Assembly (NCBI RefSeq): GCF_000340475.1
Contig: NZ_CM001792.1
Coordinates: forward strand, 1,262,659 to 1,326,658
Length of the DNA stretch: 64,000 nucleotides
From: Oceanobacillus kimchii X50
GTDB lineage: Bacteria; Bacillota; Bacilli; Bacillales; Amphibacillaceae
Reading direction: 5' to 3'
In this document: positions 16,951-26,415 of the stretch, one piece after another
Position numbering within the stretch: the first letter of the stretch is position 1
Layout of the letters: every line of letters begins with the position of its first letter
The notes under the pieces: generated by a model
Seen by the model: only the letters and a program-made list of their open reading frames with translations
Databases searched by the model: none
Told to the model about the DNA's origin: nothing
Made by a program: the position numbers and the translations under genes

Positions 16951-16975
16951 CACTTGAATAAGAGTGGCTAAAAAA
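16951..16975. terminator. Hairpin after the TraB/GumN gene
   Basis: AGCCACT pairs with AGTGGCT around an 8-base loop. The plus side is followed by A-rich sequence, so termination is weaker on that strand. Confidence 0.45.
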
Positions 16976-16994
16976 TGTTCAAATTGAATCTATT

Positions 16995-17070
16995 GATGTA
17001 AATTAAAAAATCGCCCTAAATGGCCAATTTAATTTTAAAGAAAAAGAAGATAACTTATATGAACATATTA
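16995..17070 (+). repeat. Terminator-containing direct repeat, copy B
   Basis: Second copy of the repeat at 8733-8807. The stem is degraded in this copy (ATCGCCC against GGCCAAT) while the purine-rich tail is almost identical. Confidence 0.75.
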
Positions 17071-17215
17071 CCTACAGTCATAGAATTAATAGATAATAAT
17101 AAGATAATATAACTACTGCAGTAAGAATAATGGCCTTTACTCTTTTTTAGCATAAGTTACTATAATTGTTAATTATTTATTACAATATCAGTCCCATTAC
17201 TACGATTGTCCACTC

Positions 17216-17274
17216 TTCGAGTCCAATCGGGATCATCCTTAATATCAAGTGTTTTAGACTCTTGGTATTTTTAA
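17216..17274 (+). repeat. attR-like tRNA-Val 3' end remnant with terminator
   Basis: 17216-17244 matches the tRNA-Val 3' end and flank with two mismatches, enough to have lost perfect T-stem pairing. Directly after it, AATATCAAG and CTTGGTATT form a stem followed by a T run (17240-17274), as expected if this were the original tRNA terminator. No functional tRNA can be made here. Confidence 0.7.
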
Positions 17275-17663
17275 TTTGTCTAATGGAAAGGTTATGGAAT
17301 TTACACCAAAAGTGGATAGTGAAAATAATAAATAATACTCCTTAGCTATATTTGGGGCTAAGGGGGTTTAAAGGGGTAATCTGCAATATACTGATTACAT
17401 TCTCAATTACCGGATATGCAAAAAGCACCTGCAAAAAAATTCTTTAATTTTTCAACACTACTTATAAACACTACTTACTTGTAGATTGTTTTCTAATGTC
17501 AAGAAGATGATTAGTTATCAGGTCCTTTTTAACTCATAAAAATTTTTATAATGGCATTAATAAGTGATTCATGTAAATTAAAATAAGGTGTAAGAAGTCG
17601 AATCAGCAAAGGAATAAAAATTGCCACGCTATCGCCAATTAAATATACAGAAAAAAAAATAGA
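17275..17663. other. Gene-free region right of the island end
   Basis: AT-rich. One hairpin CCTTAGC/GCTAAGG lies near 17340-17370. I see no ORF with a start signal. Confidence 0.5.
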
Positions 17664-17695
17664 GGTAGCAATTGCTACCCCCATTTTTTAGTCCA
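17664..17695. terminator. Terminator overlapping the acetyltransferase stop
   Basis: GGTAGC AATT GCTACC (17664-17679), with T-rich sequence on one side and A-rich on the other. It ends the minus-strand acetyltransferase. Confidence 0.65.
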
Positions 17696-18109
17696 CTCCA
17701 TTAAATACTCTTGTTTATTGGTTTGTTCATCTTTTAATTCTTTCTTTATAATGAAACCGTTCTTTTCGTAAAAACGTACTGCCGATAAATTTTCTTTATA
17801 TACTTTCAACTGAATTTTATTTCTTTGTTTTTTTTCAAAGTTCAATAACTCTTTCCCGGCACCATTATTTTGATATGCTACGTCGATAAAAAGCGCTGCT
17901 AAATAGTCATCTACCATCGAAATAAATCCTACAATTTTATTTTGATTAGTTATAACATGCGTTTCCGACATCGGAATATATTTTTCCTTCATCTCTTCAA
18001 TTCGTGATTTCCAATAAACAGAATCAATAAAGTCGTGTGCTTGTAATGAACCTTTGTACCAAATGTCAATCAAAATATCAATATCATTATCGTTATACGC
18101 TCTTATCAT
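17675..18109 (-). CDS. GNAT family N-acetyltransferase, YjaB-like
   Basis: 144 residues. ALFIDVAYQNNGAGKELL near residue 90 is the acetyl-CoA motif (QNNGAG), and NLSAVRFYEKNGF is the late catalytic strand. The opening MIRAYNDNDIDILIDIWYKG matches the YjaB/YiiD subgroup as I recall it. Substrate unknown. It lies just outside the island boundary. The ATG follows AGAGGG. Confidence 0.82.
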   Translation of the reverse strand: MIRAYNDNDIDILIDIWYKGSLQAHDFIDSVYWKSRIEEMKEKYIPMSETHVITNQNKIVGFISMVDDYLAALFIDVAYQNNGAGKELLNFEKKQRNKIQLKVYKENLSAVRFYEKNGFIIKKELKDEQTNKQEYLMEWTKKWG

Positions 18110-18139
18110 AATGTCCCTCTTTTCCGTATGCCTGATACT

Positions 18140-18263
18140 TCATAATTTGGCCATGGCACATCCAGTAATGTGTCCGACAATTTGCTTGCCTACTTTTCCT
18201 TTCTTACAGCATCAACATCGTTCAAATTCTAAACATTTTGTATATCTTTGATTTTAAACTCAT
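18140..18263 (-). pseudogene. Relic of a small basic protein gene (copy outside the island)
   Basis: ATG 18263, behind AGAGGGGC, opens MSLKSKIYKMFRI and stops; shifted frames continue NDVDAV and KKGKVGKQIVGHITGCA. It is the counterpart of the relic at 15240-15385. Both share the early stop at the same point, so they derive from a common already-broken copy or that codon was the real end. Confidence 0.5.
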
Positions 18264-18376
18264 AATGCCCCTCTTATAATAAATCATTAATCCAATTTAA
18301 TTTAAATTCTATGAAGAGAATGATTGGTTATTGTTACTGTTCCAAAGAGAGCTGATGTTTTATAAAATAACGGAAT

Positions 18377-18733
18377 TCAAGAAGTTAATTCATAGCTTTC
18401 TTCAATTAGCCCCTTAATATCATCTAAATTTTCTGTGTAATCCAAAACAATACTTACCCAGTTATTTTTATCCATGTGATATGCAGGAAAAACATTTTCT
18501 AATTCTCTTAATGATCCTATCATTTCTTTTCTTACTTTGACATTTAATACATTAATTTTTTTATTGGCATTAATTCCTAATTTATCTTCAGTGATATCCA
18601 TAATTAGGCCAAACCATTTTCCGCTATCCTTATGTCTTAAAGCGGCAAAATTTGAATATTTTTCTCAAGGATAATCTGGTTCAACTTTATACTTATTTTG
18701 TGTATATTTGAAAACATCTTCTCTACTTATCAT
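18377..18733 (-). pseudogene. MmcQ/YjbR family gene with an in-frame UGA
   Basis: From ATG 18733, behind TGGAGGGA, the frame encodes MISREDVFKYTQNKYKVEPD then YP, a TGA at 18667-18665, and continues in the same frame as EKYSNFAALRHKDSGKW to 18377, about 118 residues, the normal family length. YjbR proteins have a tryptophan in this PW position, so a TGG to TGA change is the simplest reading. The 74-residue C-terminal frame from 18601 alone would lack the first strands of this DNA-binding-like fold. There are no other lesions, so the mutation looks recent. Confidence 0.75.
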
Positions 18734-19097
18734 TTTATTAAATCCCTCCAATGAAATTATTCCTATTATCAATTCTTTCTAAACTTAAGGGATATTTATC
18801 TATGGCATAGGTATACAAATTAATTTTAGTACAATCTGTGTTTTCACTTAATCATCATCTTTTTGATATCAATGATTTTATTTTCTCAATAAAATAAATG
18901 AAAGAGCAGCACTTTGATATGCTGAATATTAAACGCTGGAATATGAATAATGCAGTTAAACTATAATGACAATAAACAGATATTTTTAATCATTTGCTTC
19001 GGGAAGTTTAACTCATTATAAAACATTAGATTATTGCCATTTGTGACGAGATAATTAATAATTTTGATGAACAATTTAATGAAAGGGGGAAACATTC
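18734..19097. other. Gene-free intergenic region
   Basis: AT-rich. I see only very short frames such as one near 18900 (MKEQHFDMLNIKRWN) without a ribosome binding site. Confidence 0.45.
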
Positions 19098-19394
19098 TTG
19101 AACAAAAAAATTATTCATATCGTTAACATTACGTTAGGTGTTATTATCTTTGGAGGAATAGGTATATTTCTTGCATGGTTATATTTAACCTTTGAGACAA
19201 CAGATGTTATTCCTATCAATCTCCCGATAATGATTGTTCTCTTTATTTTATGGTTAACTTTTTATATACTTCAGCTTAGATACCCAACAATAAAACTATT
19301 TCTCTTTTTCTTCATAATAGAAATTTTACTACTTACATTTATTTATATTCAATTATCAGGTCAAGTTAGTTTTGAAATCTTCGGGAATAACTAA
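19098..19394 (+). CDS. Small three-span membrane protein
   Basis: 98 residues from TTG 19098 behind GAAAGGGGGAAA. Three hydrophobic segments are seen (IVNITLGVIIFGGIGIFLAW, LPIMIVLFILWLTFYIL, LFLFFFIIEILLLTFIYI). No family is recognised. Confidence 0.5.
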   Translation: MNKKIIHIVNITLGVIIFGGIGIFLAWLYLTFETTDVIPINLPIMIVLFILWLTFYILQLRYPTIKLFLFFFIIEILLLTFIYIQLSGQVSFEIFGNN

Positions 19395-19489
19395 ATAATA
19401 TCAACAGAAACATGTAAGATGAGATAACTGTCATATTCTAATAGGTTATATCCAATATGGATAAAACATCAAATTTTTCAATTGATTTA

Positions 19490-19523
19490 TAAAAAGCAGA
19501 GAACACCCACAGATATTCTCTGC
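19490..19523 (-). terminator. Terminator of the peptidoglycan-binding gene
   Basis: GCAGAGAA and TTCTCTGC form the stem; on the minus strand it is followed by TTTTTATAAATC. Confidence 0.75.
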
Positions 19524-19532
19524 TGCACTATC

Positions 19533-20141
19533 TTATTTACTCATCGGTTCCGATAAGATAACTTCTCCATCACTGTATACATTATAGAAGCCTACCGTTC
19601 CAGTACCTCCATCTTCAATCATGGATTTACTAGATGCTTTTAGGTTGTAAAAAGTTCTTCCTTCTTTATCTACATACAGTTCACCATTACTGCTGAAAAT
19701 TAGGTCGTCATTGTTTAATTCTTCTTCAGCTAGAAAAATCGCGTAATCAACAGTAAACATATCTTGACGCTCTTCAGCTAATAAGGTTGTCCAAGCCTCT
19801 TCACCAACAATTCCATCAATCATTAGTTCATGTTCTTTTTGAAAATTCATTACTTGTTGTTCAGTCTTGCTACCAAATATTCCATCGACATCTGTCTCAA
19901 ATCCGAAATGATTTAACTTCACTTGTACTAATTCTACCTCTAATCCTACACTATCTACTTTGAGTGTGGGTTGATGCTCGGGTGCAATGTCCAAGATTGG
20001 TTCAAGCTTTTCAGGTACCTCAGAATTAGACTGCTCCGTTTGCGATGCTGGATGGTCATTAGAGGCCTCTACTTGTTGAAAGTAAAGTGGTGTAAACGTC
20101 AAAGCAACAGCTGGCACAATCGTTAACCATTTCTTTTTCAT
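19533..20141 (-). CDS. Secreted peptidoglycan-binding (PG_binding_1) protein
   Basis: 202 residues from ATG 20141 behind AAAGGAGGATC; the frame runs 29 codons further upstream without a good start. A signal peptide (MKKKWLTIVPAVALTFTPL) ends near VEAS. A PG_binding_1 domain spans about residues 65-125 (VELVQVKLNHFGFETDVDG, FGSKTEQQVMNFQKEH, DGIVGEEAWTTL). The remaining 75 residues are an unrecognised beta-rich domain. No catalytic domain is seen, so it probably binds the wall rather than cutting it. Confidence 0.8.
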   Translation of the reverse strand: MKKKWLTIVPAVALTFTPLYFQQVEASNDHPASQTEQSNSEVPEKLEPILDIAPEHQPTLKVDSVGLEVELVQVKLNHFGFETDVDGIFGSKTEQQVMNFQKEHELMIDGIVGEEAWTTLLAEERQDMFTVDYAIFLAEEELNNDDLIFSSNGELYVDKEGRTFYNLKASSKSMIEDGGTGTVGFYNVYSDGEVILSEPMSK

Positions 20142-20461
20142 TATGATAGATCCTCCTTTAATTATTTGGTGCATTACTTCAGTTCCACCTCCAAATAAAT
20201 TTAAACAATTTTTTAAATCTACAGGCAAAGTATATAAATAAGAAAAACGCTAATATACGATGTATAGAAGCGGTTTTTTAATGCTTGCTTCTTTAGTGAT
20301 CGGTTTATAAACTGACGGTATTTATGACTATTATAGTATTAATTAACCAAGGGGATATTAAAATATCATGCCAAATAATGGTTTGATTGTATAACGGGTC
20401 GGGTATTAAATAAGATGCCTATACATAAAAAAAAGAAAAGTAATAAAGAAGAGGTGTATGG

Positions 20462-21952
20462 ATGAAAAGTGTTACGAGTGTTTTTTGGTATTCATTAGCA
20501 TTGTGTATTATCGTAGTCCTGTGGGGGTCTTATGCTCCAAGCAATCTAGAAGGATTTACGTCAGACGTTACAACATTTATATCGGATACCTTTGGTTGGT
20601 ATTATTTAATAATAGTCATGCTAATGTTGATATTTTGTGTCTATCTTATATTTTCTAAATATGGAAAAATTAAATTAGGCAAAGAGAATGACAAACCTGA
20701 ATTTAGTTTATTGTCTTGGTTTGCTATGTTATTTAGTGCTGGAATGGGGATGGGTTTAGTATTTTGGACTACTGCAGAACCTATTTCACATGCATTTACT
20801 AGTTCTCCTGGTGCAGAACTAGGATCCGAACAAGCGATTAACGATGGATTAAAGTATTCTTTCTTTCATTGGGGAATACATGCGTGGGCAGTTTATGGAA
20901 TTGTAGCATTAGTTTTAGCATATTTTAAATTTTATAAAGACACTCCAGGGTTAATAAGTGCGACATTGGTTCCATTATTCGGTAGAAATAGTATGCAAGG
21001 ACCGGCTGGGAAAATTATTGATACTCTAGCAGTCTTTGCTACAGTTGTCGGTGTTGCAGCAACCCTTGGATTCGGTTCTGCACAAATTAACGGGGGATTA
21101 TCTTATTTATTTGGTACTCCGAGTACTTTTTGGATGCAGTTACTAATATTAGTGATTGCGACCATTCTATTTATTTGTTCTGCATGGTCAGGAATCGGTC
21201 GAGGGATAAAGTATTTAAGTAATATTAATATGGGGCTTGCATTTGTACTTTTACTCATGTTATTTCTAATCGGTCCTACGCTATATATCCTTAATATGTT
21301 TACACACACATTAGGAAGTTATGTATCTGATTTCTTTGATATGAGCTTAAGATTAGCTCCTCAAGATGGTGATCAAAGAACTTGGATTAATAATTGGACG
21401 GTATTTTATTGGGCATGGTGGATATCTTGGTCACCATTTGTTGGAATTTTTATTGCGCGTATTTCAAAAGGAAGAACAATTAAAGAATTTATGCTTGGGG
21501 TGTTATTAGTCCCATCGATTGTATGTTTTATTTTCTTCGCAGTATTTGGAGTCTCTGCACTAAACTTAGAACAGAATGGCATTGCTGAAATATCAAAATT
21601 TGCATTAGAAACATCTACGTTTGGTGTATTAAATGAATATCCATTAGGTATGATAATGTCTATCATCACTTTATTTGTTGTAGCGATATTCTTTATTACA
21701 TCAGCAGATTCAGCGACTTTCGTTCTCGGTATGTTAAGTACTGGAGGAACGATTAACCCACAAAACTCTGTTAAAATTATGTGGGGTCTTATGCAATCTG
21801 CAGTTGCAGCGATAATAGTATATTTTGGTGGTACACAAGGTCTGCAAAACATGTTAATTATTGCTGCTCTTCCATTCTCTGTGGTAATTATTCTGATGTG
21901 TGTTTCATTCTTTAAATCTGCTCGTAGGGATCAACGTCATTGGAGGAAGTAA
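20462..21952 (+). CDS. BCCT family betaine/choline/carnitine transporter
   Basis: 496 residues with twelve predicted membrane helices. The ion-binding loop FSAGMGMGLVFWTTAEP near residue 92 and the family signature WAWWISWSPFVGIFIARIS near residue 320 are clear. GMGMG rather than GMGIG suggests sodium coupling, as in OpuD/BetP. It imports compatible solutes for osmoprotection. ATG 20462 follows AAGAGGTG. It is a single-gene unit with its own terminator; specificity cannot be read. Confidence 0.9.
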   Translation: MKSVTSVFWYSLALCIIVVLWGSYAPSNLEGFTSDVTTFISDTFGWYYLIIVMLMLIFCVYLIFSKYGKIKLGKENDKPEFSLLSWFAMLFSAGMGMGLVFWTTAEPISHAFTSSPGAELGSEQAINDGLKYSFFHWGIHAWAVYGIVALVLAYFKFYKDTPGLISATLVPLFGRNSMQGPAGKIIDTLAVFATVVGVAATLGFGSAQINGGLSYLFGTPSTFWMQLLILVIATILFICSAWSGIGRGIKYLSNINMGLAFVLLLMLFLIGPTLYILNMFTHTLGSYVSDFFDMSLRLAPQDGDQRTWINNWTVFYWAWWISWSPFVGIFIARISKGRTIKEFMLGVLLVPSIVCFIFFAVFGVSALNLEQNGIAEISKFALETSTFGVLNEYPLGMIMSIITLFVVAIFFITSADSATFVLGMLSTGGTINPQNSVKIMWGLMQSAVAAIIVYFGGTQGLQNMLIIAALPFSVVIILMCVSFFKSARRDQRHWRK

Positions 21953-21957
21953 AAAAT

Positions 21958-22003
21958 AAGTATAGTGATTTTCATACAATGAAGATCACTATACTTATTT
22001 TTT
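21958..22003. terminator. Bidirectional terminator between BCCT and oxidase genes
   Basis: AAGTATAGTGAT and ATCACTATACTT form a 12-bp stem followed by ATTTTTT. Genes converge here. Confidence 0.85.
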
Positions 22004-22054
22004 CTTTATAGCTTATTTCATAATAATTTCTATACATCGTAGGTTTGATATTAT

Positions 22055-23413
22055 TTAATCTATAAATATCTTTCCTGGATTAAGGATACCAGCAGGATCA
22101 AATAATTGCTTTATATTACGCATAATAGATAGGGAATTGCCGTGTTCTAGATCTTGAAACTTTTGCTTGCCAATTCCCACACCGTGTTCCCCTGTACACG
22201 TGCCACCAACCTCTATCGCACGGATTGCTAATGCTTCATTGACGGATTCAGCTAATTGTTTCTGACCATCAATCAGAGGGTCAAATAAAATTAAAGTATG
22301 GAAGTTTCCATCACCGACATGACCCCATACGCCGCCTTTCAACCCACTATCATCAATTAACTCTCTCGCATAGGTTATTAGTTCAGGTAAATCTCTAATA
22401 GGAACACATACATCTGCTCCTACTTCATCCATTCCGTTTATAGATTGAAAAGAATAGGATAGGTCATATCTTGCTTTCCAAAGTTCTTGTTGTTCAGCAG
22501 GATCTAATGCTACAGCCCAATTTTCACAACTTAAATCATTTAGAATAGATTGAGCAAGCTCTACTTCAGCTTCCACTGCTCGCTTTGCACCTGCAAACTC
22601 AAAGAAAAGCGAAGGGCGTACCGGGAATCTATATCCATTTTGGCGATTAACTTCAGCAACACTTGCTGCGTCCATTAATTCTATGCGCTTTAATGGGATA
22701 CCACTTAATAATAATTGCTGACTGGCTGTAGCACATTCATTAATGGTTTCGAATGTACATCTTGCCATAATTGTATGTTCGGGAATAGGGTGAAGCTTTA
22801 ATGTTACTTCTGTTATTATTCCTAAAGTACCTTCTGATCCTGCAAAAAGATTTGTTATTAAATACCCGGAAGAAGATTTTTTTGCTTTTGAAGCTGTATG
22901 AATAATCGTTCCATCAGCCATCACTACTTCTAAATCTACCAATTGATCTTTCATTGCTCCATAACGAACTGCGGTAGTTCCACTTGCGTTAGTTGCTACC
23001 ATTCCACCAATGGTAGCGTCTACGCCTGGATCTACCGGGAATTGTAGACCGGCTGAGTTAATATAATCATTAAGTCGAAACCGTGTAATACCCGGCTGGA
23101 CAGTAACAGTCATATTTTCAGGTGAAAATTCCACAACCTTATCCATTTGTTCAAAGTTAATAGATATTCCTTTATTTACAGGAATGGAAGAGCCTTCAAG
23201 TCCTGATCCTGTTCCAAAGGGAGTCACTGGAATCTGATTATTTCTTGCGATTTCAAGTATGGCTTGTACTTCTTCTTTGGATGTTGGAAAACAAACAACA
23301 TCTGGTTCTACCGCTTTATGTGGAGATTCATCATACCCATGGCGGAATAAGATGCTTTCATTTTGTGAGACATTATCAATTCCTAATTTTTCTATAAGTT
23401 GTTCTATATACAT
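22055..23413 (-). CDS. glcD: FAD-binding oxidoreductase, GlcD/D-lactate dehydrogenase type
   Basis: 452 residues. The FAD_binding_4 domain (about 40-180) shows PVTPFGTGSGLEGSS and DPGVDATIGGMVATNASG; the FAD-oxidase_C domain has VWGHVGDGNFHTLI and GTCTGEHGVGIGKQKF. These proteins oxidise 2-hydroxy acids such as glycolate or D-lactate. No GlcF/GlcE partner is next to it, so glycolate oxidase is less sure than a D-lactate-type activity. The start follows GAGGTG. A strong terminator separates it from the upstream YjiH gene, only 82 bases away. Confidence 0.82.
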   Translation of the reverse strand: MYIEQLIEKLGIDNVSQNESILFRHGYDESPHKAVEPDVVCFPTSKEEVQAILEIARNNQIPVTPFGTGSGLEGSSIPVNKGISINFEQMDKVVEFSPENMTVTVQPGITRFRLNDYINSAGLQFPVDPGVDATIGGMVATNASGTTAVRYGAMKDQLVDLEVVMADGTIIHTASKAKKSSSGYLITNLFAGSEGTLGIITEVTLKLHPIPEHTIMARCTFETINECATASQQLLLSGIPLKRIELMDAASVAEVNRQNGYRFPVRPSLFFEFAGAKRAVEAEVELAQSILNDLSCENWAVALDPAEQQELWKARYDLSYSFQSINGMDEVGADVCVPIRDLPELITYARELIDDSGLKGGVWGHVGDGNFHTLILFDPLIDGQKQLAESVNEALAIRAIEVGGTCTGEHGVGIGKQKFQDLEHGNSLSIMRNIKQLFDPAGILNPGKIFID

Positions 23414-23442
23414 TGCTGTTCACCTCATAAGAATAAAAATAA

Positions 23443-23470
23443 CTAGGAGCGATTTGGAAATCGCTCCTAG
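23443..23470 (-). terminator. Terminator between the YjiH-like and glcD-like genes
   Basis: CTAGGAGCGATT and AATCGCTCCTAG form a perfect 12-bp stem with a 4-base loop, followed on the minus strand by TTATTTTTATT. Confidence 0.85.
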
Positions 23471-23495
23471 ATGAAGACGATATTATACTTTAAAT

Positions 23496-24872
23496 CTAGT
23501 AAATCATATGAGCAATTAACACTATAATCGGTAATGAAATAATCGTTCTTTGTAAAAAAATAACAAATAAATGCCATGCTTTCACAGGAATTTTAGAAAT
23601 AAGTAATAGTGTACCCATTTCTGTTAAATAGATAATCTGCACAAGTGAAAGAGCTCCTATTACAAATCTAGTAATTTCAGCTTCAATGCCAGATGCTAGT
23701 ACAGCTGGCAAGAACATATCAATGAAACCAATTATTGTAGCAGGTGCTGCCGCAGCTGCCTCTGGTAGTTGCATCAGTTCGAGTAAAGGAACAATCGGTT
23801 GAGAAATCACTTGGAAAAATGAAGTGAATTCTGCAACCATAAGCGCAAGTGTACCAATTGCCATTACTTGAGGAAGCAAAACAAATGCGATTCCTAAAAA
23901 TATTTCGTTTCCTTGTTTTAATTGATCTTTAAATGATCCGGCACTTTTTGCACGCTTTACAGCTTGTAGTAATCCCCATTTAAACTTATTCATATTTTCA
24001 GGAACATCTTCTTGAAAATGATTTTCTGTATAGTATCTATTAGGAATTTTAGAAATTGGCGGTATTCTCGGTATAATCATCGCACTTACCACACCTGCAA
24101 TAACGATGGTTAGATAAAACACAGGGAACATGTGGTCCACATTTAACATTCCGGCAATTACTAGACAGAAGGGAAGCGAAACAGTTGAAAAACATGTTGC
24201 GATTGCTGCAGCTTCTCTTCCAGTATAAAATCCATTTTCATATTGTTCACGAGTAATAACGACACCGACGTTTACATTTCCTATCCAGGAAGCTAATAAG
24301 TCGATTGCCGAACGTCCAGGTAATGTAAATAATGGTTTTATAACATTTCTTAAGATAGATCCTATAAATTCCATTACTCCAAAATTAATTAAATAAGGCA
24401 TCAAGAACGAAGCAACAAAGAACCATACAATTAAGCTTGTTAATAATCCGAACATAACTTGGCCAGTTAGCTCAGAATAGATTCCTTCAATTCCAACATT
24501 ATAAAAGGTCATGATCGCGAATATTGTTCCAAGCACACGAAGCGTTGTCCAAAATATTGAGACGTCGAAAAGAGATTTAAACAACGCAGATTTTTCAATA
24601 AAAGCAGGCTTGAAAATTGCTTGTACCACAGTAAATAATGTGGAGATCACCATAATATACGTAACGATAGCTGGTAACCATGCGGTTAAAGCATCGATGA
24701 TCAATTCTGTAATAATGCCTAATGGTATATTGAATGTTTCACCATCAAAAATTGGAAATAGGAAAATGAATACTCCAAATAAGGAAGGGAGTAAAAATTT
24801 CATTAGACCATTTTTATCTATTTTTTCGGCTTGTGGTGTATTGCCTGATAAATTTTCTGCTTGATTGCTCAT
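23496..24872 (-). CDS. YjiH-type membrane protein with nucleoside-recognition (Gate) domain
   Basis: 458 residues, about ten membrane helices. The segment LPGRSAIDLLASWIGNVNVG near residue 190 is characteristic of Gate/nucleoside-recognition proteins of the YjiH group. Transport of a small metabolite is likely but the substrate is unknown. It follows the aminotransferase gene by 13 bases, so the two form an operon; together they suggest uptake and transamination of an omega-amino acid, which is inference. Confidence 0.75.
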   Translation of the reverse strand: MSNQAENLSGNTPQAEKIDKNGLMKFLLPSLFGVFIFLFPIFDGETFNIPLGIITELIIDALTAWLPAIVTYIMVISTLFTVVQAIFKPAFIEKSALFKSLFDVSIFWTTLRVLGTIFAIMTFYNVGIEGIYSELTGQVMFGLLTSLIVWFFVASFLMPYLINFGVMEFIGSILRNVIKPLFTLPGRSAIDLLASWIGNVNVGVVITREQYENGFYTGREAAAIATCFSTVSLPFCLVIAGMLNVDHMFPVFYLTIVIAGVVSAMIIPRIPPISKIPNRYYTENHFQEDVPENMNKFKWGLLQAVKRAKSAGSFKDQLKQGNEIFLGIAFVLLPQVMAIGTLALMVAEFTSFFQVISQPIVPLLELMQLPEAAAAAPATIIGFIDMFLPAVLASGIEAEITRFVIGALSLVQIIYLTEMGTLLLISKIPVKAWHLFVIFLQRTIISLPIIVLIAHMIY

Positions 24873-24885
24873 TTCAGCACGTCCT

Positions 24886-26190
24886 TTATATTTGTGCTAG
24901 AACTTTGTCTAGTACATCGATTCCTTGATCAATTTGTTTCTTGTTAATGGTTAAAGGTGGAATCATACGGATGACTTCCCCAGCATTTCCACATAGATAG
25001 AATAAAACTCCTTCATCTAAACAACCGTTTAAAGCTTCCATTACAGCATCACCGTCTGGTTTACCAGTCGGAGGGTCTCTCAGTTCTATCCCTAACATTA
25101 GGCCAATTCCACGTACTTCGTGGACAATCTCATATTTTTCTTTTAGATTGTTAAGCTTTGTTAATGCATAATCTCCCATTGTCTTGGCATTGTTAAGGAG
25201 TTTTTCTTCTTTCATTACGGAAAGAGAAGCGCGTGCTGCTGCACAGGCAATCGGGTTACCACCAAAAGTTGTTCCATGTGAACCTAATGGCCATTGATCC
25301 ATTAGTTCTTTGGATGCAACAGTGGCACTTAATGGCATTCCTGCTGCGATTCCTTTTGCAATGGCCATAATGTCAGGTGTAACACTAAAAGTTTGTGCAG
25401 CAAACCAATCGCCGGTACGACCAAATCCAGTCTGAACTTCGTCAAAAATTAATAAAATTCCATGACGATCACAGATCTCACGTACTTTTTGTAACCAAGA
25501 TTTAGGAGGGATGATATAGCCGCCTTCTCCCATAATTGGCTCTAATATCATACATGCCACTTCTTCAGGGTCTACCTGATGTTTGAAAAGGGATTCTGCA
25601 TCCTTCTCTAACTTCTCTGCAAAGAATATTTCTGGGTCTTGTCCTTCTGGTAAGTATTCTGGAAGAGCATATGGTAATTGATAGGTTAACCAAGATGGTT
25701 GTTGATACTTACGATATTTACTTTTTGAGGTAGAAACACTCAATGAACCAATCGAACGACCATGGAAGTTCCCCGTAAATGAAATGACATATGGACGTTT
25801 CGTCACATGCTTAGCTAACTTTAATCCACCTTCAATTGCTTCTGTACCACTATTAGCAAAGAAGAAATTATCTAGTTTTGGAGGCATAATTTCTTGAAGT
25901 TCTTGTGCTAATTTCAAGATAGATTCATAGATAATAACGCCTGATGGTCCGTGTACAAGATGATCTGCACTATCTTTTATCGCTTGTACTACTTTAGGAT
26001 GACGATGTCCGACATTTTCTACTGCAATTCCAGAAGTGAAATCTAAATACTCTTTTCCATCCGTTCCGTAGTAGTAACAACCTTCTGCTTTAATAACAGG
26101 TAGATTCGGGTGATCTTTTGCCATGCTAGGTGCTAAGAAATTTCCGATTGAGTTTACAAGTTCTTGCCAATGTTGATCTGATTTATTCAT
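24886..26190 (-). CDS. Class III aminotransferase (4-aminobutyrate-type)
   Basis: 434 residues from ATG 26190 behind AAAGGAGC; the frame continues 21 codons upstream without a site. The PLP-binding features are clear: [45 protein letters not shown], and the Schiff-base lysine in [15 protein letters not shown] near residue 285. The product resembles GABA and omega-amino-acid aminotransferases; the exact donor is not readable. It leads the operon with the YjiH-like membrane protein. Confidence 0.85.
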   Translation of the reverse strand: MNKSDQHWQELVNSIGNFLAPSMAKDHPNLPVIKAEGCYYYGTDGKEYLDFTSGIAVENVGHRHPKVVQAIKDSADHLVHGPSGVIIYESILKLAQELQEIMPPKLDNFFFANSGTEAIEGGLKLAKHVTKRPYVISFTGNFHGRSIGSLSVSTSKSKYRKYQQPSWLTYQLPYALPEYLPEGQDPEIFFAEKLEKDAESLFKHQVDPEEVACMILEPIMGEGGYIIPPKSWLQKVREICDRHGILLIFDEVQTGFGRTGDWFAAQTFSVTPDIMAIAKGIAAGMPLSATVASKELMDQWPLGSHGTTFGGNPIACAAARASLSVMKEEKLLNNAKTMGDYALTKLNNLKEKYEIVHEVRGIGLMLGIELRDPPTGKPDGDAVMEALNGCLDEGVLFYLCGNAGEVIRMIPPLTINKKQIDQGIDVLDKVLAQI

Positions 26191-26415
26191 AGAAAAAAGC
26201 TCCTTTATTGTCATGAAAGTATAATAATTGTATAAATATAAATTTGATTGCATAAAAATTATATAATAAATTTGTCGATTTATGAAGGGGGAATTTTTAA
26301 TTTTTATAGTAAAAAACTATTGGTATTATATTCCTGCGTGTTTGTTGTGTAATTTACTTAGTAATTAGACTTTTCAGTTAATTAATTTATAACCTAAGAA
26401 TTGGAGGTTATTTAA

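Noticed and set aside
18377-18601. 74-residue YjbR protein as a functional short gene
   Set aside because: It begins at an internal Met without a binding site and lacks the first third of the domain; the same frame continues upstream through a single UGA.
20458-20658. 66-codon ORF at the BCCT start
   Set aside because: It is a shadow in another frame of the BCCT gene.
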